DNA from: JANPCX01 sp966211815
GTDB lineage: Bacteria; Pseudomonadota; Gammaproteobacteria; Burkholderiales; Burkholderiaceae_C
Length of the DNA: 64,000 bases
Direction of reading: 5' to 3'
Assembly (NCBI GenBank): GCA_966211815.1
Contig: CBIHOD010000007.1
Coordinates: 1 to 64,000 of the forward strand
A program made the translations under genes and the position numbers. Below the pieces are notes generated by a model, which did not search any database, was not told the origin of the DNA, and saw nothing but the letters and a program-made list of their open reading frames with translations. The stretch's first letter is position 1; the number at the start of each line of letters is the position of its first letter. This document shows positions 42,021 to 51,097 of the stretch, one piece after another.

Positions 42021-42992
42021 ATGTTTGGAGTTGTTGGCGGGACCCGTTCCACCCAGGCGCGCGCGCCGCGCCGCGCGGCCGCAGCCGCTGTCTCCATCCT
42101 GGCCGCGGCGTTGATGGCGGCTTGCGGCGGAGGCGACCAGGTCACCAAGTTCGTGCCCGACCGCCTGCTGTCCTTCGGGGACGAAACCAGCGTCATCACG
42201 GCCACCGGCCGCAACTACGGCGTCAATGGCGTGAACGCCGACAAGACCGCGGTCGATTGCAGCGTCCACAAGTCCTGGAACCAGATCCTCGCCAATTCCT
42301 TCGGCCTGTATTTCCCGGAGTGCGGCGGCACGGCCGCGTCGGCCAGCCGCATCTTCGCGCAGCCCGGCGCCAAGGTGGCCGACATGAAGGCGCAGATCGA
42401 CCAGGTGCTGGCCGCGTCCGGCAACCGGCTGGGCGGCAAAGACCTGGTTTCGCTGCTGGCCGGTCCCAACGACTTGTGGGCCCAGTACGCGCTCTACAAC
42501 GGCAGCAATGAACCGGCCCTCATCGCCGCGATGGAGGCCGCCGGCACCGCCTATGCCACCCAGGCCAACCGCCTGGCCGACGCCGGCGCGCGCGTCATCA
42601 TTTCCACCATGCCCGACCAGAGCCTGACGCCTTACGCGCAGGCCCAGAAAGCCGCGTTCACCGACACCGACCGCGCCGCCCTCGTCAAGCGCCTGATGAC
42701 CGCCTTCCACACCAAGCTGCGGATCACGCTGGTCAACGACGGCACACGCATCGGCCTCGTCCTGGCCGACGAGCTGGTGCAGCAGATCGTCCAGTACCCC
42801 GCCAGCTACGAGTACGCCAACATCAACAGCGCCGCCTGCGCCATCGCCCTGCCGGACTGCACGAGCGAGACGCTGGTGCCGGGCGCCGGCCCCACCAATT
42901 GGCTGTGGGCGGACGGCACCCACCTCTCGGCGGGCGGCCATTCGCGCTTGGGCGAGGCGGCTCGGGTGAGGGCCACCGGCAACCCGTTCTGA
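42021..42992 (+). CDS. SGNH-fold lipoprotein lacking the catalytic serine
   Basis: A 323-residue lipoprotein. TGGAG five bases upstream favours ATG 42021 over 41994. The lipobox LMAAC ends at Cys35. SGNH blocks are visible: block I reads SFGDETSVI, with Glu55 where the family has the nucleophile Ser (GDS); block III GPND and block V DGTHLSAGGH are intact. The paralogue that follows keeps GDSLSD. So this protein is probably not a normal esterase; it may bind a ligand or use another residue. Several cysteines (CSVHK, PECGG, AACAIALPDC) could form disulphides in the periplasm or at the surface. Confidence 0.82.
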   Translation: MFGVVGGTRSTQARAPRRAAAAAVSILAAALMAACGGGDQVTKFVPDRLLSFGDETSVITATGRNYGVNGVNADKTAVDCSVHKSWNQILANSFGLYFPECGGTAASASRIFAQPGAKVADMKAQIDQVLAASGNRLGGKDLVSLLAGPNDLWAQYALYNGSNEPALIAAMEAAGTAYATQANRLADAGARVIISTMPDQSLTPYAQAQKAAFTDTDRAALVKRLMTAFHTKLRITLVNDGTRIGLVLADELVQQIVQYPASYEYANINSAACAIALPDCTSETLVPGAGPTNWLWADGTHLSAGGHSRLGEAARVRATGNPF

Positions 42993-43110
42993 AGCTTCTT
43001 GAAACCGCGCAGGCGCGCGGCGGCCCGTTTTTGATCGATGTCCTTGCGCCACGGTGCCGGGTTTGCCCTGCTTCTAGGCCTAGAGTGACGGTCCTATAGT
43101 GCTTCGCGAA

Positions 43111-43130
43111 AAACGAACGGTCGTTCGTTT
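43111..43130 (+). promoter_or_regulatory. TetR-style palindromic operator
   Basis: AAACGAACG and CGTTCGTTT form a perfect 9-bp inverted repeat around GT. ACGAACG/CGTTCGT half-sites are typical of TetR-family operators. It lies 95 bases before the second SGNH gene and ten bases after a TATAGT -10-like box (43095-43100), where a bound repressor would block transcription. No tetR gene is in the window. Confidence 0.6.
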
Positions 43131-43224
43131 ATCAATCGTGATCGTTCTGTTCATGGGCGGGGTTGCCATTCGAGGCGGTAGGCGAATGCCGGCCCGGCCA
43201 CCAACATTCAAACAAGGGGACTCC

Positions 43225-44406
43225 ATGAAGTTGAATCGTTCTTGGGCTGCACTGGCCGCCGCGTCGCTCCTCCTGGCCGCCTGCGGTGGCGGTGGGTCGG
43301 ACACGCCCGACACCACCGGGCCTGCGGGCGCGCCCACGGCCAAGGGCAACTTCGTCTCGGTGGTGTCGTTCGGCGACAGCCTGAGCGACGCAGGCAGCTA
43401 CGCCCCCGCGACCTCCTTGTCGGGCAACGGCGCGGCGCCTTATTTCGGCGGCAAGTTCACGACCAACAGCGCCACCAGCACCGTCTGGGTCGAGAACGTG
43501 GCCAAGTCGCTCGGCCTGGCGCTCACCCCGCATGAGGTGGGCTTCGGCACCGCTTCGGTCAAATGCCCGGCGGCGGCCAATCCCGCGCTGGCCGCGAGCT
43601 GCACCGCCTATGGTCAAGGCGGCGCCCGCGTCACCGACCCCAACGGCATCGGCAAGGCCAGCGGCGCGCTGACGGTGCCGGTGAAAACCCAGATCGCCAA
43701 CCACCTGGCGCGCTTCGGCAACTTCAAGGGCAATGAACTGGTGCTGGTGCTGGCCGGCGCCAATGACGTGCTGGTGCAATTCAGCGGTTTCGCGGCCAAG
43801 GCGACGCAGAACGCGGCCGATGTGGCGGCGGGCAAGATCACCCAAGCCCAGGCGGACAGCCTGAACCAGGCCAACGCCTTCGCGGCCCAGGGGGAGGTCA
43901 AGAAAGCGGCTCAGGAGCTGGCGGGCTACGTCCGCACCGAGATCCTGGGCAAGGGCGCCAAGTATGTGGCGGTGGTCACCGTGCCCGACCTGGCCGCTTC
44001 GCCGTTCGGTTCCGCCGTGCCCGCATCGGCCCGCGGCCAGCTCACTGCCTTGGCGGACGTGCTCAACATCTGGCTGCGGGACAGCTTGAACGGCCAGCCC
44101 GTCCAGATCATCGACGCCTACGGCCTCTTCAAATCGATCGTCGCCCAGCCGGCGAACTACGGCATCGCCAACGTCACCAGCCCGGCTTGCGACGTGGCCA
44201 AGATCTCGGTGGTCACCCAGGGCGCGGTGAAGGATGGTTCCTCGCTGTTCTGCAACAGCACGCCGGGCGCGGTCTACAACGGCCTGGCCGCAGGCGCCAG
44301 CGACACCGCCTGGTTCTTCGCGGACGGCCTGCACCCCACCACCGGGGGCCACAAGGTCTTCAGCGACGAAGTCCTGAAACTGCTCAAGGGCTACGGCTGG
44401 ATCTGA
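43225..44406 (+). CDS. SGNH/GDSL esterase lipoprotein
   Basis: A 393-residue lipoprotein with signal MKLNRSWAALAAASLLLAAC (Cys20). All SGNH blocks are present: SFGDSLSDAG with Ser52, GQGGARVTDP, LAGANDVLVQ and the Asp-His pair in FFADGLHPTTGGHKVF. The family hydrolyses esters; in Burkholderiales such lipoproteins are exported. ATG 43225 has AAGGGGA eight bases upstream; longer in-frame versions would start inside the operator region. It is paralogous to the gene before it and ends at a strong terminator. Confidence 0.9.
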   Translation: MKLNRSWAALAAASLLLAACGGGGSDTPDTTGPAGAPTAKGNFVSVVSFGDSLSDAGSYAPATSLSGNGAAPYFGGKFTTNSATSTVWVENVAKSLGLALTPHEVGFGTASVKCPAAANPALAASCTAYGQGGARVTDPNGIGKASGALTVPVKTQIANHLARFGNFKGNELVLVLAGANDVLVQFSGFAAKATQNAADVAAGKITQAQADSLNQANAFAAQGEVKKAAQELAGYVRTEILGKGAKYVAVVTVPDLAASPFGSAVPASARGQLTALADVLNIWLRDSLNGQPVQIIDAYGLFKSIVAQPANYGIANVTSPACDVAKISVVTQGAVKDGSSLFCNSTPGAVYNGLAAGASDTAWFFADGLHPTTGGHKVFSDEVLKLLKGYGWI

Positions 44407-44457
44407 TGCCGGGCTGACGCGGCAAGGCGCAAGGGGCGGGCCCCTTTTCGCGCACCG

Positions 44458-44487
44458 GGCCACCGCGGCGTCCGCGGTGGCCTTTTT
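44458..44487 (+). terminator. Rho-independent terminator after the SGNH esterase gene
   Basis: GGCCACCGCGG (44458-44468) and CCGCGGTGGCC (44472-44482) form a perfect 11-bp stem with loop CGT, followed by TTTTT. Confidence 0.92.
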
Positions 44488-44511
44488 GTTGGGCCGGTCC
44501 GGCTGGAGGCG

Positions 44512-44781
44512 TCAACGGCCGGGCCGGCTGAGCAGGAGTTTCATCGTCAGGATGCTGCTGGCCAGGCACAACGTGACCAGGTTGGCGATCACGATCGGCC
44601 AGGCGCGCAAGGCGATCCCGTAGGCCAGCCACAGCGCCACGCCCACGGTGAAGGTGCCGTACATGCCGAGCGAGATGCCGCTGACGTCGCGGGTTCGGAA
44701 GGTCAGCCAGGCTTGCGGCACGAAGGACGTGGTGGTGAGGACGGCCGCGGCGTAGCCCATCCAGTCGGTCCAGGTCGGCAT
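44512..44781 (-). CDS. SemiSWEET-type sugar transporter
   Basis: An 89-residue, three-span membrane protein of the SemiSWEET (PQ-loop) family. The motif TTTSFVPQAWLTFRTRDVSG carries the PQ signature. Members dimerise to move sugars across the inner membrane by facilitated diffusion. ATG 44781 (MPTWTDWMGYAAAVL) is chosen because upstream codons in frame are Arg-rich and overlap dacB. It lies five bases downstream of dacB on the same strand; the substrate cannot be deduced. Confidence 0.88.
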   Translation of the reverse strand: MPTWTDWMGYAAAVLTTTSFVPQAWLTFRTRDVSGISLGMYGTFTVGVALWLAYGIALRAWPIVIANLVTLCLASSILTMKLLLSRPGR

Positions 44782-44786
44782 GGGAT

Positions 44787-46283
44787 TCACCGGGCGGCGG
44801 CGGAGGGGGCGGCGGCGCCGGCGTCCACCGCGGCTTGCGGCGCCGCGGCGCGCGCCGTGTTCGAGGCCCACTGCACCAGCGCGTCGAGGGCGGGCCGGGC
44901 CGCGTTCGCGTTCGGGTGGTTGATGACGGCCACCACCGCCATGCGCTGCCCGTTCGGCGCGAGCACGTAGCCCGCGATGCCGGCCACGTCGCGCAGCGAA
45001 CCGGTCTTCAGGTGCGTGCGGCCGGCCGCCGCCTTGCTGCGCTTGAGGGTGCCATCGATCCCGCCGACGGGCAGCGAGCTCATCAGCTCCGGCATCGACG
45101 TGCTGCCCCAGGCGCTGCGAAGCAGTTGCGACAGCAACTGCGCCGTGACGCGGTTCTGGCGCGACAGGCCCGACCCGTTGTCGACCACCAGCGCGCGCGC
45201 CGGCTCACCCAGGCGTTCGAGCGCCCAGTTGCGCAGCACCTCGCGCGCGGCCTCGGGCGTCGCCGGGCCGCGGGCCTGCTGGGCGGCCAGCGTGTAGAAC
45301 AACTGCTGGGCCATCACGTTGTTGCTGAACTTGTTGATGTCGCGCACCACCTCCGACAGCGCCGGCGACGCGTTCTCGAAGGTGGGCGGCCCGGCGGGCG
45401 CCAGGCCGTCGCGCACCACGCCGCCGAGTTTGCCGCCCAGGCTCTGCCAAAGACCGAGCACTGCGCGCTCGTTGTAGGCCCTGGAATCGGTGTAGGCCAC
45501 CGGCCAGAACCTCTCGCCGCAGGACGCCGGGTAACCGCCGCCGAAGCGCCAGCGCAGCGGGTCGGAGAAATCCGCCTTGAGCCCGCCGCGCCAGTCGCCG
45601 CAGGCGGCGTTGCTCAGCGGCACGCTGGCGTCCACGCGCATGCCGGCCAGCGGCAAATCGAGGCCCACCAGGGCGACGCCACGGGCGGGGTCGGGCGTGA
45701 AGCTCATCACCACCGACTTGTAGTTGAGCAAGAGCGCGTCGGCCGGCACGTTGTAGGGCCGCAAGGGTTCGCCGTCGAAATCGCCCGGGTTCTGCTCCGG
45801 GGCGCTGAAAGCGCTGCGGTCAAGGACGATGTCGCCGCGGACTTCGCGCACCCCGAACTGCTGCACGCGGCGCAGCATCAGCCACAGCCTCTCGACGACC
45901 AGCTTCGGGTCGCCGCTGCCTTTGATCACAAGGTTGCCTTCCAGCACGCCGTTCGCATTGACCGGCCCGGTCAGCCAGACCGGCGTGTTCCACGACCAGG
46001 CCGGGCCGAGCAGGTCCAGCGCGGCGTAGGTGGTGAACAGCTTCATCAGCGAGGCGGGGTTCACCGGGCGATCGGCCTGCCAGGCCAGCCGGGGCTGGGC
46101 GCTGCCCAGGTCGTGCACCACGGCGACCATCGCTTCCCGCGGGACCTGCGAGCGCGCCAAGGCGGATTCCACATCCGCCGGCAAGGACTGCGGCTGCGCG
46201 GCGGCCGGCCAGGCCGCCAAGGCGAGCGATGCCGCCGATAAACCGCGCCGCCATGCGGTCGCGTGGCGGTCCGCGGCGCGCAT
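44787..46283 (-). CDS. dacB: D-alanyl-D-alanine carboxypeptidase/endopeptidase (PBP4 type)
   Basis: A 498-residue periplasmic serine peptidase of family S13. The SxxK motif is SLMK (Ser78), the SxN motif lies in KFSNNVMAQQL and the KTG motif in LKTGSLRDVAG. It trims peptidoglycan stem peptides and cleaves cross-links. A signal peptide MRAADRHATAWRRGLSAASL with AAWPAAAQ cleavage region supports ATG 46283; ATG 46358 (MQDRTTQ) is possible but gives a 25-residue longer N-region. Neither has a clear ribosome binding site. It is divergent from tsaB. Confidence 0.92.
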   Translation of the reverse strand: MRAADRHATAWRRGLSAASLALAAWPAAAQPQSLPADVESALARSQVPREAMVAVVHDLGSAQPRLAWQADRPVNPASLMKLFTTYAALDLLGPAWSWNTPVWLTGPVNANGVLEGNLVIKGSGDPKLVVERLWLMLRRVQQFGVREVRGDIVLDRSAFSAPEQNPGDFDGEPLRPYNVPADALLLNYKSVVMSFTPDPARGVALVGLDLPLAGMRVDASVPLSNAACGDWRGGLKADFSDPLRWRFGGGYPASCGERFWPVAYTDSRAYNERAVLGLWQSLGGKLGGVVRDGLAPAGPPTFENASPALSEVVRDINKFSNNVMAQQLFYTLAAQQARGPATPEAAREVLRNWALERLGEPARALVVDNGSGLSRQNRVTAQLLSQLLRSAWGSTSMPELMSSLPVGGIDGTLKRSKAAAGRTHLKTGSLRDVAGIAGYVLAPNGQRMAVVAVINHPNANAARPALDALVQWASNTARAAAPQAAVDAGAAAPSAAAR

Positions 46284-46497
46284 CAGCCCGCGCCAGGGGG
46301 CGCCATGAGCCACGGCGGGGCGGGTGGAAGCCGTGTGCTGTGTCGTTCGATCCTGCATCCGGGGATGATCGCATGGGCTCTCAGTCCGGCAGGCCCGGCC
46401 GTGGACCCCACGGATAAACTTGCGCCATGTTTTCGGTCCCTTCCAGCCGCATGCCTCCGGGCGCCGCCGCGCCGCGCCCAGGCCGCGGGGGCGGCGC

Positions 46498-47262
46498 ATG
46501 ACCCGCCTCCTCGCGTTCGACACCTCCACCCAGGCCCTGAGCATCGCCCTCGTGCTGCCGGGGGAAGTGCTGGTTTTTGACGGGGAGGGCGGCGCCGCCG
46601 CGTCCAGCCAATTGATCTCCCGCGCCCAGGAAATGCTCGCGCAGGCGGGGTTGTCGTGGGCCCGGCTCGACGCGATCGCCTTCGGGCGCGGGCCGGGCGC
46701 CTTCACCGGCTTGCGCACGGCGTGCTCGGTCGCGCAGGGCCTGGCGCTCGGCGCCGACCGGCCCGTCCTCCCGGTCGACTCGCTGATGGTGGTCGCGCAA
46801 GACGCCTGCATGTCGCAAGGCGCCCAGGCGATGGCTTCGGCATCGCCGCTCTGGGTGGCCACCGATGCCCGCATGGGCGAAGCCTACGCCGGCGAATACC
46901 GCTGGCTTGCCGGGCCTGGGCATTGGCAGGTCTGTTCGGCACCGCTGCTGAGCCAGCCGCGGGGCCTGGCGGCTCGCTGGGGCGACGCCCCGCCGCAAGG
47001 GCTGGCCGGAAATGCCCTGCTGGCCTTCGCCGATGTTTTCTCGCCGCCGGCGCTGCCGTCCGACTTGCCGCGATTTCCGCACGCCCAGGTGCGCGCCCAG
47101 GCCTTGGCGGCGGTCGCCGCGCAGGCCTGGCGGCAAGGCGAGGCGGTCGACGCGGCGCTGGCGCTGCCGCTCTACGTCCGCGACAAGGTCGCGCAGACCA
47201 CGGCCGAGCGCGATGCGGCGCGTGCCGCCGCGGCGGCCGTCGAGCACCGGGGGCCGCCATGA
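46498..47262 (+). CDS. tsaB: tRNA threonylcarbamoyladenosine protein TsaB
   Basis: A 254-residue ASKHA-fold protein starting MTRLLAFDTSTQALSIALVL. FGRGPGAFTGLRTACSVAQG is the family hallmark. TsaB forms the TsaBD core that, with TsaE, transfers threonylcarbamoyl to A37 of tRNA. It overlaps rimI by four bases, a common arrangement in Burkholderiales. The Sua5-type enzyme upstream at 40946 supplies its substrate. Confidence 0.95.
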   Translation: MTRLLAFDTSTQALSIALVLPGEVLVFDGEGGAAASSQLISRAQEMLAQAGLSWARLDAIAFGRGPGAFTGLRTACSVAQGLALGADRPVLPVDSLMVVAQDACMSQGAQAMASASPLWVATDARMGEAYAGEYRWLAGPGHWQVCSAPLLSQPRGLAARWGDAPPQGLAGNALLAFADVFSPPALPSDLPRFPHAQVRAQALAAVAAQAWRQGEAVDAALALPLYVRDKVAQTTAERDAARAAAAAVEHRGPP

Positions 47263-47747
47263 CCACCCGCCTGCGCCGACCCGCGCAGGAGGCGCTGCGG
47301 CCGCTGACGGTCGACTGGCTGGACGCCGTCATGGCCGTGGAGCAGCGCGCCTATGCCTTCCCCTGGTCGCGCGGGAACTTCATCGATTCCCTCGCCGCCG
47401 GCTATCCCGCCGAACTCCTGGTCGACACCCAGCGCCGGCTGGTGGGTTATTTCGTCGGCATGCACGGGGTGGACGAGATGCACCTGCTCAACATCACCGT
47501 GGCGCCCGAGCACCAGGGCCGGGGGCACGCGCGAACGCTGTTGAACGCGCTCGTCGCGCATTCGAGGGCGGCTTCGGCGCACAAGGTTTGGCTCGAAGTG
47601 CGGCAGAGCAATGCGCACGCGCAGGCGGTCTACCGGCACTTCGGTTTCCAGAACATCGGCTTGCGCCGCGGCTATTACCCCGCCGCGCTGGGACAGCGAG
47701 AGGACGCGGTGGTGATGGCGATGCGCCTGACGGAGGGGGCGCCATGA
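47259..47747 (+). CDS. rimI: Ribosomal-protein-alanine N-acetyltransferase RimI
   Basis: A 162-residue GNAT-family enzyme. The acetyl-CoA loop appears as VAPEHQGRGHARTLLNALVA, and the C-terminal AVYRHFGFQNIGLRRGYYP is typical of RimI, which acetylates the N-terminus of ribosomal protein S18. It begins on the tsaB stop codon (ATGA) and overlaps the next gene in the same way. Confidence 0.93.
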   Translation: MTTRLRRPAQEALRPLTVDWLDAVMAVEQRAYAFPWSRGNFIDSLAAGYPAELLVDTQRRLVGYFVGMHGVDEMHLLNITVAPEHQGRGHARTLLNALVAHSRAASAHKVWLEVRQSNAHAQAVYRHFGFQNIGLRRGYYPAALGQREDAVVMAMRLTEGAP

Positions 47748-48565
47748 GATGGAGCGCGCGGCAACGCGCCATGCTGGCGGAAATGGGCACGCCGCTGTGG
47801 TTCGCGCCCGAACAGCCGGCGCCCGCTGTCGCGCCGGAGCCGGCACGCGCCGAAGTAGCCACGGACGGGCCGGTGTCCGTTTCGCCGGAGCGCGAACCGC
47901 CGTCTTCGGCCGGGCAGGGCCCCGCCCCGTCCGCCCAGCCCATCCTGGCCCAGGGCTCGCGTCCCGAAGGCGTCGCGGCCATGGGCTGGCAGGCCCTGCG
48001 CGAAGCGGTGGCGGGTTGCACGGCTTGCTCGCTGTGCCGCAGCCGCACCCAGACGGTGTTCGGCGTGGGGCATCCGCGGGCGCACTGGATGATCGTCGGC
48101 GAAGCGCCCGGCGAGCAGGAAGACCGGCAGGGCAAGCCATTCGTCGGCAAGTCGGGCCAATTGCTGGACAACATGCTGCGCGCGCTCGGGCTGTCGCGGG
48201 ACCCGCTGCCGGGCCAGCAGGACGGCGACCCGGCGACCCAGGTGTTCATCGCCAACACCTTGAAGTGCCGGCCGCCCGGCAACCGCAATCCGGCGCCGGA
48301 GGAGCTGGCGCAATGCCAGCCTTACCTCGAACGGCAGATCGAACTGGTGCAGCCGAGGATCATCCTGGCCATGGGCCGTTTCGCGGTGCAAAGCCTTTTG
48401 CGCAGCAATGAGGCCATCGGCAAACTCCGCGGGCGCGTCCACCAGTTCCATGGGGTGCCGCTGGTCGTCACTTACCACCCGGCCTACCTGCTGCGGAATC
48501 TGGAAGAAAAAGCCCGGGCCTGGGACGACCTGTGCCTGGCCCGGGTCACCCTGGAGGGGGTGTGA
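47744..48565 (+). CDS. Uracil-DNA glycosylase, family 4
   Basis: A 273-residue iron-sulphur uracil-DNA glycosylase. A Pro/Ala-rich N-terminal stretch (residues 20-75) precedes the domain with CTACSLCRSRTQTVFGVG, IVGEAPGEQEDRQGKPFVG, NTLKCRPPGNRNP and TYHPAYLLRN. Cysteines at 92, 95 and two later positions fit the 4Fe-4S ligands. It removes uracil from DNA. It starts on the rimI stop codon, making tsaB-rimI-udg a coupled operon. Confidence 0.94.
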   Translation: MRWSARQRAMLAEMGTPLWFAPEQPAPAVAPEPARAEVATDGPVSVSPEREPPSSAGQGPAPSAQPILAQGSRPEGVAAMGWQALREAVAGCTACSLCRSRTQTVFGVGHPRAHWMIVGEAPGEQEDRQGKPFVGKSGQLLDNMLRALGLSRDPLPGQQDGDPATQVFIANTLKCRPPGNRNPAPEELAQCQPYLERQIELVQPRIILAMGRFAVQSLLRSNEAIGKLRGRVHQFHGVPLVVTYHPAYLLRNLEEKARAWDDLCLARVTLEGV

Positions 48566-48598
48566 ACGCGGCGCGACCCCGTGTACGCTCACACCCCT

Positions 48599-51070
48599 AT
48601 GCGCAATACACACGCCCCATCCACCGACCCCAATCCTTGGGATGCCCTGCCCACCATGGCGGTCGTGCTGTCGGCCGATGGCAGGGTGTTGAGCAGCAAC
48701 CGCGCCTTCAGCCGCTACCTCGCCGGACGCGTGCCCGAAGGCGTCGAATGCCTCCGGCAGGAATGCCAATGGCTGAGCCCCTCCTCCTGCCAGTCCTTGC
48801 TGGAAGCGCTGTCTTCGCGGCGGGATTTCAATCTGGCCTTGCACCCGCGCGTCGTCCTCGGCAAGGAGATCCCCGAGTGTTTCGAATTCCAGGCGCAATG
48901 GCTGCCCGACGGCGAGTGCTACAGCTGCGTCCTCCATGACGTCAGCCAGGCGCGCCACACGGCCAGGCTGCTGCAAGCGCAAGCGGAGCAGTTCCGCCTG
49001 CTCGCGAACAACGTGCCTGTGTTGATCGCCTATTACGACGCCGTCAATTTCGCCTGCCAGTTCGCCAACAGCAGCTATGCGCACACTTTCGGCTGGGAAG
49101 AGCACAGCATCATCGGCCGTACGTTCGGCGAGGTGATCGGTGAAGAAGCGGCGGCGCAGATCCAGCCCCAGGTGAACCATGTGCTGAAGGAGCGCAAGGG
49201 CGTCTCCTATGAACGCCGACTGACGACCGCGGACGGTGGCTCCCGCTACATCGAAGTCAACATCCTGCCCCACCTCGACGTGCAGGGTGAGCCGGTTGGC
49301 GGTTTCGTCCTGATTTCCGACATCACCCGCCACCGTTTGGCGGAGCAAGCATTGCGCGAGTCCGAGGAGCGCCTCGCCAAATTCATGCAAGCCAGCGCCG
49401 AAGGCATCGTTTTCCACCACAACGGCGTCGTGACCGACGCCAACCCTCCCATCTGCGAGCTGCTCGGCTACGGCCTGGACGAACTGTTGGGCCGCAAGAC
49501 ACTCGAATTCATCGCCCCCGACCACGTCGCCAAGGTGGTGTCGGTGATGTCGTCGGGCCAGGAGACGGCCTACGAAAGCGTCTTGATCGACAAGCGGGGC
49601 CAGCGTCTACCGGTGGAGTTCATCGTCCGCACCATCACCCGCCATGGCAAACGCCTGCGCATGACGGTCGTGCGCGACCTGCGCGACCGCGAGGCCGCGC
49701 GGGCCCGCATCCACTACCAGGCCCACCATGACGCCCTCACGGGCCTGCCCAACCGGACCGCGTTCATGGAGCGGCTGGACGGCCTGATCGCCGGTTCTCG
49801 AAGCAAGACGTCCCGTGGCGAAGCGGTCGAGCCCATGGCCCTGCTGTTCATCGACCTGGACCACTTCAAGCGCGTCAACGATTCACTCGGCCACCTGGCC
49901 GGCGACGTGCTGCTGCGCACGGTGGCCAAGCGCATCACCAGCTGCCTGCGCCAGACCGACCTGGTGGCCCGGTTCGGTGGCGACGAGTTCATGGTGCTGC
50001 TGCCCGACGCGGGCAGCCACGCCGAGGTCGAGGAAGTCGCCGGCAAGCTGCTCAGCGCGGTGGAAGCACCGGTGTCCGTCGAAAGCTGGCCGCTGTCGGT
50101 GACCCCATCCGTCGGCATCGCGCTCTTCCCCGAAGACGGCACCACGGCCGACGCGCTGATCAAGAACGCCGACACCGCCATGTACCAAGCCAAGGCGCGC
50201 GGCCGGGCGGGCTACTGCTTCTTCACGCCGGAGATGGCGAGCAACGCCTACGCCGACCTGGTCATGGAGGGGGAATTGACCCAAGCCCTGGCCCGTGGGG
50301 AGTTCGAGTTGTATTTCCAGCCGCAGGTCGAGGCCGACTCTCGCACGCTGGTGGGCGTGGAAGCGCTGATCCGCTGGCACCACCCGACGCGTGGGCTGTT
50401 GATGCCCGACGATTTCATCCCCGTGGCGGAACAGCAGCGGCTCATCCTCCCGCTCGGTCAATGGGTGTTGCGGGAGGCGGCTCGTGCCGCGGCCCGGTGG
50501 CGCGCCCAAGGCTTGAACATCGGGCCCGTCGCCGTCAATTTGTCGAACGCGCAGTTCCAATCGGGCGGCTTCGTCGAGGCGGTGGCGGAGATCCTGGCGG
50601 ACGAGGGCGCCGCCGGTGAATTGATCGAGCTGGAGCTGACCGAGCGCATGCTGATGGACGACCTCGCCGGTGTCCGGCGGCGCCTCAGCCAACTCAGCGC
50701 GATGGGCATCCTGATATCGGTGGACGACTTCGGCACAGGGTATTCGTCGCTGGGCCATCTCAAAGAGTTGCCCATCGACAAAATGAAGATCGATCGCTCT
50801 TTCGTGCACGACCTGCCGGGGGACACCGACTCCGCCGCGATCGCCTGCGCGATCATCCAGATGGCGCGCAGCCTGGGCATCACCGCCATGGCGGAGGGCG
50901 TGGAAACCGAGGCGCAACGCGCCTTCCTCGCGCGCCAGGGCTGTCATGAACTGCAAGGCGAATTGATCAGCCATCCGCTGGCAGCGCCTGACCTGGAACG
51001 CTGGGTGCTGGCCCGCGCCGTGGCCGGGCGGGAAAGCGATAAGCGGGAAAGTGTCCAGGCCATCGCCTGA
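48599..51070 (+). CDS. PAS-GGDEF-EAL c-di-GMP signalling protein
   Basis: An 823-residue cytoplasmic protein without clear membrane spans. Two or three PAS-like domains (about residues 10-370; for example SAEGIVFHHNGVVTDANPPI) precede a GGDEF domain with intact ARFGGDEFMVLLP and an EAL domain with VGVEALIRWHHP, ELTERMLMDD, SVDDFGTGYSSLGHL and MAEGVET. Both catalytic signatures look complete, so it could make and degrade cyclic di-GMP. Near the end GCHELQGELISHP replaces the usual QGY/F. A GTG at 48581 is an alternative start. It is separated by 33 bases from the glycosylase gene. Confidence 0.93.
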   Translation: MRNTHAPSTDPNPWDALPTMAVVLSADGRVLSSNRAFSRYLAGRVPEGVECLRQECQWLSPSSCQSLLEALSSRRDFNLALHPRVVLGKEIPECFEFQAQWLPDGECYSCVLHDVSQARHTARLLQAQAEQFRLLANNVPVLIAYYDAVNFACQFANSSYAHTFGWEEHSIIGRTFGEVIGEEAAAQIQPQVNHVLKERKGVSYERRLTTADGGSRYIEVNILPHLDVQGEPVGGFVLISDITRHRLAEQALRESEERLAKFMQASAEGIVFHHNGVVTDANPPICELLGYGLDELLGRKTLEFIAPDHVAKVVSVMSSGQETAYESVLIDKRGQRLPVEFIVRTITRHGKRLRMTVVRDLRDREAARARIHYQAHHDALTGLPNRTAFMERLDGLIAGSRSKTSRGEAVEPMALLFIDLDHFKRVNDSLGHLAGDVLLRTVAKRITSCLRQTDLVARFGGDEFMVLLPDAGSHAEVEEVAGKLLSAVEAPVSVESWPLSVTPSVGIALFPEDGTTADALIKNADTAMYQAKARGRAGYCFFTPEMASNAYADLVMEGELTQALARGEFELYFQPQVEADSRTLVGVEALIRWHHPTRGLLMPDDFIPVAEQQRLILPLGQWVLREAARAAARWRAQGLNIGPVAVNLSNAQFQSGGFVEAVAEILADEGAAGELIELELTERMLMDDLAGVRRRLSQLSAMGILISVDDFGTGYSSLGHLKELPIDKMKIDRSFVHDLPGDTDSAAIACAIIQMARSLGITAMAEGVETEAQRAFLARQGCHELQGELISHPLAAPDLERWVLARAVAGRESDKRESVQAIA

Positions 51071-51097
51071 ACCTCGCGCCAGGCTGCTTGCCGGGCA

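Noticed and set aside
43005..43032. Possible terminator after the first SGNH gene (CCGCGC/GCGCGG, then a T run)
   Set aside because: The stem is only 6 bp and the T run starts eight bases after it, so termination is doubtful.
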